Shown here: positions 19,100 to 29,300 of the stretch, in pieces
How positions within the stretch are numbered: position 1 is the stretch's first letter
Layout: each line of letters begins with the position of its first letter
Assembly (NCBI GenBank): GCA_946481735.1
Contig: CAMLOU010000002.1
Location: 1 to 64,000, forward strand
Source: an uncultured Cellvibrio sp.
GTDB taxonomy: Bacteria > Pseudomonadota > Gammaproteobacteria > Pseudomonadales > Cellvibrionaceae
Direction of reading: 5' to 3'
DNA: 64,000 bases
Program-made: the position numbers and the translations under genes
Notes under the pieces: generated by a model
Databases searched by the model: none
The model's input: the letters and a program-made list of their open reading frames with translations, nothing else
What the model was told of the DNA's origin: nothing

Positions 19100-20158
19100 A
19101 TGGCGTTATTGAAAGTTACTTCGCCCCACGCCCATAAAGGGCACTCCACCGGCCAGTTGATGCGGCTGGTGATTCTTGCCACCCTGCCGGGCTTTTTGGC
19201 TTTGGTGTGGTTCTTCGGCGTGGGCGTTATTGCAAATGTATTGCTGGCATGCCTCGCCTGCGTCGGCTTTGAAGCACTGGCAATAAAACTGCGCGGCCGC
19301 CCGGTGATGTTTTATCTGCGCGATTACAGCGCCCTGGTCACCGGTGTTTTACTCGGCCTTTCCCTGCCGCCTTATTGCCCCTGGTGGATTGTGGTGGTCG
19401 GCAGTCTCTGTGCCATCATCCTCGCGAAACAACTCTACGGCGGTATGGGTTTCAACCCGTTTAATCCAGCGATGGTCGGTTATGTCATCCTGCTGATTTC
19501 ATTTCCGGTAGAGATGACGCAATGGGCTGCGCCCTCGACGATGCTGGACGCAAGTGAATCCTTACCGGGCATTATCGATAGCCTGCAAAAAATCTGGTTA
19601 GGCGCACCGATTGATGGCTATACCGCCGCAACGCCGCTGGATGTGATGAAACAGAATTCCAGCTTATTGGTTGCTGACGTTTACGCCAATGAACCGGTAT
19701 TTAGCACGGGGGCTTTCGCAGGTGCAGGCTGGGAGTGGGTCAATATCGGCTTTTTGGTCGGCGGTATTTTTCTCTTAAGCCAGCGCGTATTTACCTGGCA
19801 CGCGCCGGTCAGCATGCTCGTTGCACTGACACTGATGGCGGCACTCTTTCACGACGGGGGCAGCTCCAGCAGTGGCGGTTCGCCCCTGTTTCATTTGTTG
19901 TCCGGCGCCACCATGCTGGGTGCGTTTTTTATTGTGACTGATCCAGTCAGCTCTGCGGTCAGTAAAAAGGGACGGATCATCTACGGCGCGGCTATCGGTG
20001 TGCTGGTGTTTGTCATTCGTCACTGGGGTAATTATCCCGATGCCGTGGCCTTTGCGGTATTGCTGCTGAATTTTGCCGCGCCCTTCATTGATTACTACAC
20101 CTTGCCGCGCACCTATGGCCACACCAAAGCCCGCCGCGCGACCGAGAAGGAGGAATAG
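19100..20158 (+). CDS. rsxD: Electron transport complex subunit RsxD (RnfD)
   Basis: Encodes 352 residues from the ATG at 19100 (MALLKVTSPHAHKG). Two in-frame TTG codons just upstream were not chosen. The protein is highly hydrophobic with about nine to ten spans. Recognisable motifs are GGMGFNPFNPAMVGYV and LLSGATMLGAFFIVTDPVSS; the Thr of SGAT is the site of covalent FMN attachment in RnfD. With RsxG it forms the flavin part of the membrane complex. It stops immediately before the rsxG start, with AAGGAGG in its last codons serving rsxG. Confidence 0.96.
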   Translation: MALLKVTSPHAHKGHSTGQLMRLVILATLPGFLALVWFFGVGVIANVLLACLACVGFEALAIKLRGRPVMFYLRDYSALVTGVLLGLSLPPYCPWWIVVVGSLCAIILAKQLYGGMGFNPFNPAMVGYVILLISFPVEMTQWAAPSTMLDASESLPGIIDSLQKIWLGAPIDGYTAATPLDVMKQNSSLLVADVYANEPVFSTGAFAGAGWEWVNIGFLVGGIFLLSQRVFTWHAPVSMLVALTLMAALFHDGGSSSSGGSPLFHLLSGATMLGAFFIVTDPVSSAVSKKGRIIYGAAIGVLVFVIRHWGNYPDAVAFAVLLLNFAAPFIDYYTLPRTYGHTKARRATEKEE

Positions 20159-20848
20159 ATGTTAGGCGCCTCCATCAGCAAGAACAGTTTATTGCTCGCC
20201 GTCTTTGCGCTGATTGCCGCTGGCGGCCTGGCGTTAACCAACGAAGGGACCAAGGAACGCATTCAGAAAGCCGAACGCGCCGCGCAACAAAAAGCCCTGT
20301 TTGAAATTGTTCCGCGCTCGCGCCACGACAATGATCTGCTGCTGGATACAGTTCCAGTACCGGAAAATGCCTGGCACCTGTTGGGATTGAAAAAAGGCGG
20401 TGATATACATATTGCCCGCCAGAATGGCCAGGTAGTGGCGATGATCATCCCTGCCGTTGCGCCGGATGGATACAGCGGTGATATCCGTATGATTGTCGGT
20501 ATCAACCGCGACGGTTCTGTGGCCGGCGTGCGGGTATTGGCTCACAATGAAACGCCGGGCCTGGGCGATAAAGTGGACTTGAAAAAAAGCGACTGGATTT
20601 TATCCTTTAACGGTAAATCCCTGGCGGCGCCCGCCCCGGCAGATTGGGCGGTGAAAAAGGACGGCGGCGACTTTGATCAATTTACCGGGGCTACCATTAC
20701 GCCGCGGGCGGTGGTCAATCAGGTGCGCCGCGTACTGGAATTTGTCGAAGCCGAGGATGAAATCTTATCCCTGGGTGCTAAAGCTGAAACGACCGGCGGT
20801 GACACTGCCGCTGAAACTCCCACATCACAGGAACACCCCCATGAGTGA
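20159..20848 (+). CDS. rsxG: Electron transport complex subunit RsxG (RnfG)
   Basis: Encodes 229 residues. An N-terminal membrane anchor (about 8-26) leads to a periplasmic FMN-binding domain. The covalent flavin motif appears as [12 protein letters not shown], where the Thr after GA is the expected phosphoester-linked residue (the family consensus is S/T-G-A-T). [15 protein letters not shown] residues (here [12 protein letters not shown]) are also conserved. The ATG at 20159 directly follows the rsxD stop and is served by AAGGAGG. The C-terminal 20 residues are Thr/Glu-rich and variable. Its end overlaps rsxE by 8 bp. Confidence 0.96.
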   Translation: MLGASISKNSLLLAVFALIAAGGLALTNEGTKERIQKAERAAQQKALFEIVPRSRHDNDLLLDTVPVPENAWHLLGLKKGGDIHIARQNGQVVAMIIPAVAPDGYSGDIRMIVGINRDGSVAGVRVLAHNETPGLGDKVDLKKSDWILSFNGKSLAAPAPADWAVKKDGGDFDQFTGATITPRAVVNQVRRVLEFVEAEDEILSLGAKAETTGGDTAAETPTSQEHPHE

Positions 20849-21560
20849 CTCCGTTAATTACAAAGAGATCACCCAAAAAGGCCTCTGGGGCAATAACGCC
20901 GCGCTGGTGCAATTGCTCGGCTTGTGCCCGTTGCTGGCCGTCAGTGGTTCGGTGGTCAATGGACTCGGGCTCGGGCTGGCTACACTACTGGTACTCACCT
21001 CCTCCAATACCATTGTTTCGCTGATTCGCACCAAGGTCAGCGACGCCGTACGCCTGCCGGCGTTTGTGATGATCATTGCGTCCCTGACGACCTGTATTGA
21101 ATTATTAATGAAGGCGTTTACTTACGAGCTTTATCAAATCCTCGGTATTTTTATCCCGCTGATCGTAACCAACTGTGCGGTGCTGGGCCGCGCCGATGCC
21201 TTTGCGAGCAAAAACCGTTTACTGCCGTCCATCGTCGACGGTTTTACCATGGGTATGGGTTTCGCATTGGTGTTGGTGGTTATCGGAGCCATTCGCGAAC
21301 TGCTGGGTAACGGCACCTTGTTTGTCGACATGCATTTATTATTTGGCGAGCTAGCGCGCGATTGGACACTGCATGTGTTCGGCAACAGCTATCCCGGCTT
21401 CCTGCTCGCCGTGTTGCCGCCCGGCGCTTTTATCGTGACCGGTTTTCTGATTGCATTAAAAAATCTGATCGACGGTGAAATCAAACGGCGGGCCGAAGCA
21501 CGCAAAACCAAACCGGTTAAAGGTAGCAAGCGGGTGCGGACCACCGGCAGTATTGCCTGA
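20841..21560 (+). CDS. rsxE: Electron transport complex subunit RsxE (RnfE)
   Basis: Encodes 239 residues from the ATG at 20841 ([14 protein letters not shown]). The frame is open further upstream, but that part overlaps rsxG and has no family similarity. RsxE is homologous to RsxA, with six membrane spans and the motifs [18 protein letters not shown] and [14 protein letters not shown]. The two proteins pack as an inverted-topology pair in the complex core. The C-terminus is basic. In many gammaproteobacteria nth follows this gene; here an mscS-type gene follows after 33 bp instead. Confidence 0.96.
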   Translation: MSDSVNYKEITQKGLWGNNAALVQLLGLCPLLAVSGSVVNGLGLGLATLLVLTSSNTIVSLIRTKVSDAVRLPAFVMIIASLTTCIELLMKAFTYELYQILGIFIPLIVTNCAVLGRADAFASKNRLLPSIVDGFTMGMGFALVLVVIGAIRELLGNGTLFVDMHLLFGELARDWTLHVFGNSYPGFLLAVLPPGAFIVTGFLIALKNLIDGEIKRRAEARKTKPVKGSKRVRTTGSIA

Positions 21561-21593
21561 ACATCTTCAACTTAACCACCAGAGGGACTCGTC

Positions 21594-22439
21594 ATGAAGT
21601 ACGAAGAAGAAGTCATGAACATCGTCAACACCTACGTCATACCCTGGGGCATCAACATCCTGATCGCGCTGCTGATTTTTTTAATCGGTCGCATGGTTGT
21701 TGGCGTTATCAGCAACCTGGTCGGGCGCGGGCTTTCCCACACGAAATGGGATGCGATCCTGGTGGAGTTTGTACAACAACTGGTGCGCGCCATCCTGTTG
21801 ATCTTTGTTATCGTGGCCGCACTCGACCAACTGGGCGTCAACACAACGTCTGTGATCGCCGTGTTGGGTGCCGCGGGCTTGGCAATCGGCCTGGCGCTGC
21901 AGGGCTCACTGCAAAACTTTGCCGCCGGTTTTATGCTGCTGGTGTTTCGCCCGTTTAAATCCGGCGATTTTGTCGAGGCCGCCGGTACCATGGGTGTGGT
22001 GGAAAAAATCCATATCTTTTCCACCATCATGCGCACTGGCGATAACAAAGAAGTGATTGTGCCCAACGGCGCGATCTACAGCGGTAACATCATCAACTAC
22101 TCAGCGCGCCAAACCCGGCGTATCGATATGGTATTTGGTATCGGTTATGGCGACGACATTAAAAAGGCCCGTGATGTCATCACAGCGGTTGTCAGTGCCG
22201 ACGAACGCGTCCTGGCAGATCCGGAAACAGTTATTGCCGTATCCGAACTGGGCGCCAGCAGTGTGAACTTTGTGGTGCGGCCCTGGGTGAGAACAGATGA
22301 TTACTGGCCGGTGAAGTTTGATTTAACAGAGAAGATTAAATTGGCTTTCGATGAAAACGGTATTTCTATTCCCTTCCCGCAAATGGATGTGCATTGGATT
22401 AAACCGGTTGAGGAAGCTGATTCGCAGAAGGAAAAATAG
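21594..22439 (+). CDS. mscS: Small-conductance mechanosensitive channel, MscS family
   Basis: Encodes 281 residues, close to E. coli MscS (286). Three N-terminal membrane spans end in the pore-lining TM3 with the Gly/Ala pattern VLGAAGLAIGLALQGSLQNF. It is followed by the beta domain (FRPFKSGDFVEAAGTMGVVE) and PNGAIYSGNIINYSARQTRR of the cytoplasmic cage. It releases solutes on osmotic downshock. AGAGGGA is well placed before the ATG at 21594. The 33-bp gap after rsxE without a terminator suggests it is co-transcribed with the rsx operon. Confidence 0.94.
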   Translation: MKYEEEVMNIVNTYVIPWGINILIALLIFLIGRMVVGVISNLVGRGLSHTKWDAILVEFVQQLVRAILLIFVIVAALDQLGVNTTSVIAVLGAAGLAIGLALQGSLQNFAAGFMLLVFRPFKSGDFVEAAGTMGVVEKIHIFSTIMRTGDNKEVIVPNGAIYSGNIINYSARQTRRIDMVFGIGYGDDIKKARDVITAVVSADERVLADPETVIAVSELGASSVNFVVRPWVRTDDYWPVKFDLTEKIKLAFDENGISIPFPQMDVHWIKPVEEADSQKEK

Positions 22440-22451
22440 AGCTGTCGTATT

Positions 22452-22484
22452 TGTCGGATTACGCCGTTGGCTAATCCGACCTAC
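22452..22484. repeat. GTAG-type REP (inverted orientation) after mscS
   Basis: TGTCGGATTACGCCGTTGGC continuing to CTAATCCGACCTAC, ending in CTAC, the complement of the GTAG head. It lies directly before the bidirectional terminator. Confidence 0.8.
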
Positions 22485-22490
22485 GAATAC

Positions 22491-22522
22491 AAAAAAGCCG
22501 CGCAGTGCGCGGCTTTTTTTAT
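22491..22522. terminator. Bidirectional intrinsic terminator between mscS and the DUF945 gene
   Basis: AAAAAAGCCGCGC (22491-22503), loop AGT, GCGCGGCTTTTTTT (22507-22520). A- and T-runs on both sides fit termination of mscS on the plus strand and of the convergent DUF945 gene, whose stop touches the right end, on the minus strand. Confidence 0.9.
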
Positions 22523-23895
22523 TACTCGTTATCGTAAACCGTTCCGGAATCATCAAATGCCGGTTGCTGCGGTTCAGCACCGCCCAGGGCCGGCAGCAAC
22601 GCCAGCAACATCTCTGGTGGTATCTGGGTATTGCCGACTTTTACAACACCGTCTTTCAAGGTCGCGTGCATCACGTATTGATCGCCGTCCTGCGTGATGT
22701 AGGTATCCATGTATTGGCCAACCATCATCACCAGCGGTGTTTGCGTCACAATCGATTCAGAGACGTTAATCTTCAAATCACTGTTGACCAGCAACAGATA
22801 ATCCAGCGGATCAACAATGCTGTTTATCGTACGGCCATCCGTTAACGGCTGGTAATCTGCCACCCAATCCATCTTCGCGCTACCGCCCATAAAATCGGCG
22901 CCCACTGCCAGTTTGAATTGCAATCCTTCCTGCAACGCGATGTTCATCAGCTCGGTCATGGCTTCACTGTTGTCGGCCATGGCGGCTTCCGGATCGGCTT
23001 GCAGGGTTTTCGCAATCTCGGCCCACTTTTGAATCGCGGCCGGGTCCAGTTGGTTAAGGGTAATGTCGTAGTGCAGTGCTGTAATTTCCAACGGGCCATT
23101 TACCTTGGCTGCGGACAAGCTGACAAAGGTATCGATTTTTTCATTAACCAGTTTTTGTGTTTGCACAACCTTAATTTGTTCGATCGAACCGCTCACCATC
23201 GCCGCATTGCGAAAGGTAATCGTATCCATTGCCAGGTTCATATTGGAGATATTGACCAGCTCGGCAATATTTTTCACATCGAAATTACCGGTCAGGGGTG
23301 TTGTGGTGATGTGTGTTCCATCAGCCAAGGCCATATCCATCGCGCCCACATCAATTGAACCGGTCATGTCCATCTCGGTGTAGGTGCCGTTCACGGTCAG
23401 GTTGATGCCATCGATGCGCAGCGCATCACCTTCATCACTGTATTCAATTGCCGGCACGGTCCAGGTCGAGGTGTAGCTGTTGTTGAAATGACCCAGAGTG
23501 ACAATTTCACCGATACTTTCACCGAAGATGTCCGCGAGTTTTTGGTCCGCCTCTGCATCACCCGTCACAATTTCCACCGTCGAGACAGAAGAGAAGAGCC
23601 CGACCCCAACTTTACCCAGGAACAACAAAGGACCATGCTGTACACGCGAAGTACTGGATAAACTAAAGCCATCACCCGGAAGCCCGGCAACCGCATAAGT
23701 CGCCGTAAACTCCACGTCGCTGAAGAACACACCGCGTTCATAACGATTCAGTTCCAGTTGAACGCCCTGGGCTTCAGACTGTTGCTGGCTTAATGCGAAT
23801 TGTTGGCGAATATTTTTCTCGCCCTGATAACCGGTATAAAAAGCTGCACCGGCATACAAAGCGATAAGAATCAGGAGTCCTGCAAGTTTTTTCAT
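22522..23895 (-). CDS. DUF945 (YdgA-like) family protein
   Basis: Encodes about 457 residues. Three consecutive ATGs (23901, 23898, 23895) follow AAAGGA; the third gives the best spacing (MKKLAGLLILIALYAGAAFY). A single N-terminal hydrophobic segment acts as an anchor or signal, and the rest is predicted periplasmic beta-rich sequence with NRYERGVFFSDVEFTATY, a DUF945 landmark. YdgA of E. coli is an inner-membrane associated protein of unknown function. No catalytic motif is visible. The gene stands alone and converges on mscS across a shared terminator. Confidence 0.8.
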   Translation of the reverse strand: MKKLAGLLILIALYAGAAFYTGYQGEKNIRQQFALSQQQSEAQGVQLELNRYERGVFFSDVEFTATYAVAGLPGDGFSLSSTSRVQHGPLLFLGKVGVGLFSSVSTVEIVTGDAEADQKLADIFGESIGEIVTLGHFNNSYTSTWTVPAIEYSDEGDALRIDGINLTVNGTYTEMDMTGSIDVGAMDMALADGTHITTTPLTGNFDVKNIAELVNISNMNLAMDTITFRNAAMVSGSIEQIKVVQTQKLVNEKIDTFVSLSAAKVNGPLEITALHYDITLNQLDPAAIQKWAEIAKTLQADPEAAMADNSEAMTELMNIALQEGLQFKLAVGADFMGGSAKMDWVADYQPLTDGRTINSIVDPLDYLLLVNSDLKINVSESIVTQTPLVMMVGQYMDTYITQDGDQYVMHATLKDGVVKVGNTQIPPEMLLALLPALGGAEPQQPAFDDSGTVYDNE

Positions 23896-24224
23896 CATCA
23901 TTCCTTTCGGTAAAGTGAGCGAAGATAGAGTCAAAAGAAGAGGCATAAGCCCAGGTGTGCAGGCGAATTTCTACACCGGCAACGGCGCAACGTTATACCG
24001 GAAAAGCCCGGAGGGGAAAAGGTACAACCGACACGGGAGATGATTTTTGTGACTCCAGGCAGTCAGCCACCAGAGACCAGCGCCGCTGCCAGCGCAACGA
24101 CCGGACCAAGAAAGATGGAAAAGCCACCGGCGAATAACCGGTACACGTCGCGGCAGATTAGCCTTGACGCTGCCCTGCACTGCTCTTACCCTAATCAGCC
24201 TTTTGCTCCAGGGTTGCCCTCGCC
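23896..24224. other. 329-bp divergent promoter region (DUF945 gene / Anbu gene)
   Basis: It separates two divergent genes and so should hold promoters for both. TTGACG (24164-24169) and TACCCT (24187-24192) with 17-bp spacing is a candidate for the Anbu gene, though the -10 is poor. No protein-like frame or REP is present. Confidence 0.4.
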
Positions 24225-24971
24225 ATGACTTATTGTGTTGCCATTACCGTTGACGCCGGACTGGTGTTCTGTTCTGACTCGCGCACCAATGCCGGCGTAG
24301 ACCAGGTCAGCACCTACAGCAAGATGTACCGCTTCGGCATAGATGGCCAACGCCAGTTCGTCATCCTCTCAGCCGGCAACCTCGCCACCACCCAGGCGGT
24401 TATCTCGCGCATAAAGAAAGACATCAAGGAACTCGCCCCGATCAATCTCGGCAACGTCCAGACCATGGACGACGCCGCCGATTACGTGGGCGAGATCAAC
24501 CGCACCGAGCAGGAAAAACATAACGCCGGCAACGTGGCCACCTTTGAAGCCAGCTTTATCCTCGGTGGGCAGATCTTCGGCGATAAGCCGCGTCTGATGC
24601 TGGTCTACCCCCAGGGCAACCACATCACCACCTCCACCGACACGCCTTATCTGCAAATCGGCGAAAGCAAGTACGGCAAGCCGATTCTGGACCGTATTCT
24701 CCAGCCGCAAACGACTCTGGATACCGCCGCCCTTTGCGCACTGGTATCCATGGACTCCACCATGCGTTCCAACCTGACTGTCGGCCCGCCCATTGAAATT
24801 ATGATGTGCCAGACAGACAGCTTTGTGTTGCAACACAACCGTTTTGATGAAGACGATGAATACCTGCGCGAATTAAAACGTTCCTGGGATGCACGTATTG
24901 CGGAAGCGTTTTTACAACTCCCGGCGGTGAATTGGCCGCAGCAGGCGAATAGTGGATATGTTCAAAACTAA
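24225..24971 (+). CDS. Anbu-type proteasome-related peptidase (ancestral beta subunit)
   Basis: Encodes 248 residues of the Ntn-hydrolase fold, COG3484. It begins MTYCVAITVDAGLVFCSDSR, so Met removal would expose Thr2 as the catalytic N-terminal nucleophile. The SDSRTNAGVD and STYSKMYRFG segments are the Anbu signature. Structural work on other Anbu proteins shows ring or spiral oligomers related to proteasome beta and HslV subunits; substrates remain unknown. Anbu genes are known to co-occur with transglutaminase, alpha-E and circularly permuted ATP-grasp genes, all found 1.4-8 kb downstream here. No partner unfoldase is encoded in the window. Confidence 0.92.
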   Translation: MTYCVAITVDAGLVFCSDSRTNAGVDQVSTYSKMYRFGIDGQRQFVILSAGNLATTQAVISRIKKDIKELAPINLGNVQTMDDAADYVGEINRTEQEKHNAGNVATFEASFILGGQIFGDKPRLMLVYPQGNHITTSTDTPYLQIGESKYGKPILDRILQPQTTLDTAALCALVSMDSTMRSNLTVGPPIEIMMCQTDSFVLQHNRFDEDDEYLRELKRSWDARIAEAFLQLPAVNWPQQANSGYVQN

Positions 24972-24996
24972 ATGTTGATACTCCGATGGTGGGCAG

Positions 24997-25095
24997 GGTT
25001 TGCGAAGCGGTGTGCGAGACCATCACCGACAGGATGTCGGTGCTGAGCCTCCATGGATGGATTCACGGCGTGTCTCGCACACCGCTTCGCAAACC
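24997..25095. repeat. 99-bp element with perfect 24-bp inverted terminal arms
   Basis: The arm at 24997-25020 (starting GGTTTGCGAAGCGGTG) is the exact reverse complement of 25072-25095. The interior holds a small hairpin, CACCGAC-N5-GTCGGTG (25024-25042), and a core reading GAGCCTCCATGGATGGATTC around 25045-25064. A related core occurs inside the palindrome at 36297-36382. It lies between two convergent genes and could be a terminator structure, a MITE-like remnant or a structured RNA. Confidence 0.85.
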
Positions 25096-25124
25096 ATAGG
25101 TAGGCTCCACCTCAAATCCGCTCC

Positions 25125-25982
25125 TCACGGCAAATCCTTCGGATCAAACCACAACTCTGCCCGATCCAAGGGCGTTTCCGGCGATAACGTCGGGTTGTCA
25201 ATGTAAAACACCTTGCGGTGTTTCATATTGGCCTTCTCAATCACATCCTTCACTTCCGGCGCATTCATAAACGCTTCATCGAAGCTGCCGTTGGCAATGG
25301 CGCGGTTAAAGCCGGTCTCAATGTCGTTTGCCAACTCCGGATTATTTTTTGACACAAATAAATAAAACGGCATCTTGTAAGCCAGCATGAGATTCTTCTC
25401 AACAGCCAGTTCCAACTCGGGCCGTTGCGCAAGTTCGCCGAAAGGTTCGTGTACGCCGCGCGGAAATGCGTCGAAGCGTCCCCCTTCAACCATATAAAAC
25501 AAACTCGGGTATTTATTGGTTTTTATGACCGTAAAACCATTGGATTCCAGAATATTGGTATCCGCCCAGGTGCGCCCCTGGCCGAAGGTTAATTGTTTTA
25601 AATCCTCCAGGGTTTCCACCCGATCAAACTTCGCCTGGTCATGTTTATTGATAATCAGGATGCGGTAACCCAACAACCCTTTGAACAGGGGAATGCGAAT
25701 CGGTAGTACGGTGGCTTCCATCTTGGCGTCGGAGGATGTCCAGGCGAGATCAAGGTCTCCGCCGATGCGCACTTCTTCGTTCACCCGCGCCTGGGTCATG
25801 TCCTTGGTGCTGATGTCAATGCGGTAGGGTTTATCAATATGGCTTAGCGCCAGGCGCAGCATGTTGATGGCATAGGCCGCATTGGGATCGCTGAAGTTAT
25901 TGACGCGGATGACCTTTTCATCGGCCGTGGCGGTGGTGCAGATAAAGGCAATCAGGAATAAACAACCAACTCTTCTTATCAT
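25125..25982 (-). CDS. Periplasmic solute-binding-like protein (PBPb/SBP3-type), orphan
   Basis: Encodes 285 residues with a cleavable signal peptide (RRVGCLFLIAFICTTATADE). The mature part resembles bacterial family-3 solute-binding proteins: a mixed alpha/beta pattern, IDISTKDMTQARVNEE, LTFGQGRTWADTNILESNGF and a second lobe with FPRGVHEPFGEL. No permease, ATPase or sensor kinase is adjacent, so a classical ABC role is unproven; such orphans are often annotated as transporter substrate-binding-domain proteins. It converges on the Anbu gene and diverges from the transglutaminase-DUF2126 gene, splitting an otherwise same-strand cluster. Confidence 0.7.
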   Translation of the reverse strand: MIRRVGCLFLIAFICTTATADEKVIRVNNFSDPNAAYAINMLRLALSHIDKPYRIDISTKDMTQARVNEEVRIGGDLDLAWTSSDAKMEATVLPIRIPLFKGLLGYRILIINKHDQAKFDRVETLEDLKQLTFGQGRTWADTNILESNGFTVIKTNKYPSLFYMVEGGRFDAFPRGVHEPFGELAQRPELELAVEKNLMLAYKMPFYLFVSKNNPELANDIETGFNRAIANGSFDEAFMNAPEVKDVIEKANMKHRKVFYIDNPTLSPETPLDRAELWFDPKDLP

Positions 25983-26349
25983 TTGTGTACTGCCTCTATT
26001 TTATGGGTATGGGCATGGAGCAACTCGCGACGGGCGCGCGGGAATTTCTATGAATTGTAGTATACAAGTGCGATAAGCGTCGTCTGGGTTGGCTGTACGG
26101 CCCGGGTAATTCAGGTGCGTTATTGTCGGATTACGCTGCGCTAATCCGACCTACGGGGTGGTGTGGTTATTGCTAGCGTCAGGAAGGCGTTGCGCAATCA
26201 CGCGCTTTGGTCGAAGCTTAGCGGCGGCACACATCATCAAGGCTTCATCGGTGGGGTGTTTACTGCACCAGGATAATGCAAGGCACCTGAACACCTGCGA
26301 CCAAACCAGCGCTCATCTAACCGTTGAACTGAGTACAAGGGAAATTCCT
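25983..26349. other. 367-bp divergent intergenic region with a palindrome and a REP
   Basis: It holds upstream DNA for both the solute-binding gene (minus) and the transglutaminase-DUF2126 gene (plus). TTGTAGTATACAA at 26055-26067 is a near-perfect palindrome that could be an operator. A REP lies at 26124-26154. The long frame of the downstream gene stays open back to 26158 but crosses into the REP edge and shows no family similarity. Confidence 0.45.
26124..26154. repeat. GTAG-type REP (inverted orientation) upstream of the transglutaminase-DUF2126 gene
   Basis: TGTCGGATTACGCTGCGCTA then ATCCGACCTAC, ending in CTAC. This is the most regular copy in the window, and the two stem halves match almost completely. 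Confidence 0.85.
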
Positions 26350-29300
26350 ATGGCCATCCGCGTGGCAATCCACCATCAGACCGAATATGCCTTTGATCGC
26401 CTGACCACCCTCTTTCCCCATGTGCTGCGCTTGCGCCCGGCGCCCCACAGCCGCACCAGGATTCACAGCTATTCGCTCAAGGTCGAGCCGGCGGAGCACT
26501 TTATCAACTGGCAGCAAGACCCTTTCGGCAATTTCCAGGCGCGCCTGGTTTTTCCTGAACCGACCACACACCTGAAGTTTACGGTGGAAGTGATTGCCGA
26601 TATGACTTCTATCAATCCCTTCGATTTTTTTGTGGAGGATTACGCGGAGTTCTATCCATTTGCCTACGATGAGCAGTTGCGGCGCGAACTGGTGCCCTAC
26701 CTGGAAGTAACGGAATCCGGGCCAAAACTGACGGCTCTGCGAGAAGAGATCTACGACCAACTGACCGCCAAGGCGCGCGTGGAAACGCCCTGGCATATCA
26801 ACGATTTCCTGGTGGCGGTCAATCAACGCTTACAACAAGACATTGGCTATGGCGTGCGGCTTGAGCCGGGTATTCAAACCTGTGAGGAAACCTTGACCCT
26901 GGCCAAGGGTTCCTGCCGGGATACCGCTTGGCTGCTGGTGCAATTGATGCGTCACCTGGGGCTCGCCGCCCGTTTTGCTTCCGGCTATCTGGTGCAGCTC
27001 ACCGCTGACATCAAGGCGCTCGATGGCCCCAGCGGGCCGGAGCAGGATTTCACCGACCTGCACGCCTGGGCCGAGGTGTTTATTCCCGGCGCAGGCTGGA
27101 TCGGATTAGACCCCACATCAGGCTTGCTGACCGCCGAAGGCCATATTCCATTGGCCTGCACCCCGGACCCGATATCTGCGGCACCAGTCACCGGTGCCAC
27201 TAGCAAGTGTGAAGTCACCTTTAGCTATCACAATGAAGTCTTCCGCATCCTGGAAGATCCGCGCGTGACCAAGCCCTATACAGAGGAACAATGGGCCACC
27301 ATCAATGCGCTGGGCGCCTTGATAGACCAGAAACTCGAACAGCAGGACGTCCGCCTGACCACCGGCGGCGAACCTACCTTTGTTTCCATTGACGACATGG
27401 AATCCGCCCAATGGAACACCGAAGCCCTGGGCGCCGATAAACTTAAGTTGGCAAAAGACCTGCTACTGCGCATGCGCAAGACCTTTGCGCCCGGCAGCTT
27501 GCTGCATTACGGCCAGGGCAAGTGGTATCCCGGCGAGGAAATTCCACGTTGGGCATTGGGATGTTTCTGGCGTACCGACGGTCAACCCCTGTGGCGCGAT
27601 GACCGCTATCTGGCGCGGGTGGATAAGGATTACGGTGTGGATTATCAGGGCGCCCGCCAATTCGCGGATGCCTTTTGCGCACGTATTGGCGTTAATCCTG
27701 AACACCTGATGCCGGCCTATGAAGACACGCTCTATTACTTGTGGACCGAGCAGCAACTTCCCCCGGATGTTGACCCCACCAAGGCAAACCTGAAAGACAG
27801 CCTGGAACGGCGACGCCTCGCTCGTCTGCTGACACGGGGCCTGAACATAGCGACCGGTTTTGTGCTGCCCATTGAGTGGCACTTTCCACAGCAACGCTGG
27901 ATTACCGGCCGCTGGCAACTGCGCACTGAGCACCTGCTACTGATTCCCGGCGACTCGCCCCTCGGCCTGCGGCTGCCGCTCGGCTCAGTGGAATCCCCGC
28001 AGCATGACGATGATCGTTATCAACCCGAGGCCGATCCCCTGGCGGAACGCCCGCCACTGGCGAATGCCGGGCAGGCTTATGTGAAAACCGGTGGTGCCAC
28101 CGCTGGCGAACGACGCTTTAACAACTCGTTGGAGGCGGGCTATGCCATCCGCACTGCCCTCTGCTTTGAACCGCGCGAGGGCCGGCTGCATGTCTTTATG
28201 CCGCCGCTGACCTACCTCGAACACTATGTGGCGCTGATCGAAGCCATTGAAGATACCGCCAGTGCCTTGAACCTGCCGGTGGTGATCGAAGGCTATGAGC
28301 CGCCCAAAGACTACCGCCTGAAAAAATTCCTGATCACACCGGACCCCGGCGTCATCGAAGTGAATATTCATCCGGTAGCCAATTGGCCGGAACTGGTCGC
28401 CAATACCGAAGCACTCTATGAAGATGCACGCCAGGCCCGGCTGGCCACCGAAAAATTCATGCTCGATGGCCGCCACTCCGGTACCGGCGGCGGTAACCAT
28501 GTGACCTTTGGCGGCCCTACACCCGCCGATAGTCCGTTCCTGCGGCGACCGGATCTGCTACGCAGCCTGGTAACCTTCTGGCAGCACCACCCCGGTTTGT
28601 CCTACCTGTTTTCCGGCTTGTTTGTAGGCCCCACCAGCCAGTCACCGCGGGTGGATGAGGGCCGCGACGAAGCCTTGTATGAATTGGAGATCGCCTTCAA
28701 ACACATGCCCGACGGTATCGTCGAGCAGCCCTGGCTGGTGGATCGACTGATGCGCAATCTACTGATTGATATCACCGGCAATACCCACCGCGCCGAATTC
28801 TGTATCGACAAACTCTACGCACCCGGCACCGCCAGCGGGCGCCAGGGGCTGTTGGAATTTCGCGGCTTCGAGATGCCGCCCCACGCGCGTATGTCGCTGG
28901 TGCAGATACTGCTGTTGCGCGCCCTGATCAGCCGGTTTTGGGAAAAACCCTATCACCAGCCGCTGGTGCGCTGGGGCACCCTGCTGCACGACAAATTCAT
29001 GCTGCCGCATTATGTATGGGAAGACCTGCGCGATGTGGTCAATGACCTCAATGAACAGGGTTATCCCTTCCAATTGGAATGGCTGGCGGCCTTTGAGGAA
29101 TTTCGTTTTCCGCATTATGGCCGGGTGCAACTGGATGATATCGCCATCGAATTGCGCTGGGCTATCGAACCCTGGCATGTGCTGGGTGAGGAAGTGACCA
29201 GCTTCGGCACCGCGCGCTATGTCGATTCATCGGTGGAACGCCTGCAAGTGAAAGTGACCGGGCTGACGCCGGGGCGTTACCTGCTCGCCTGTAATGGCCG

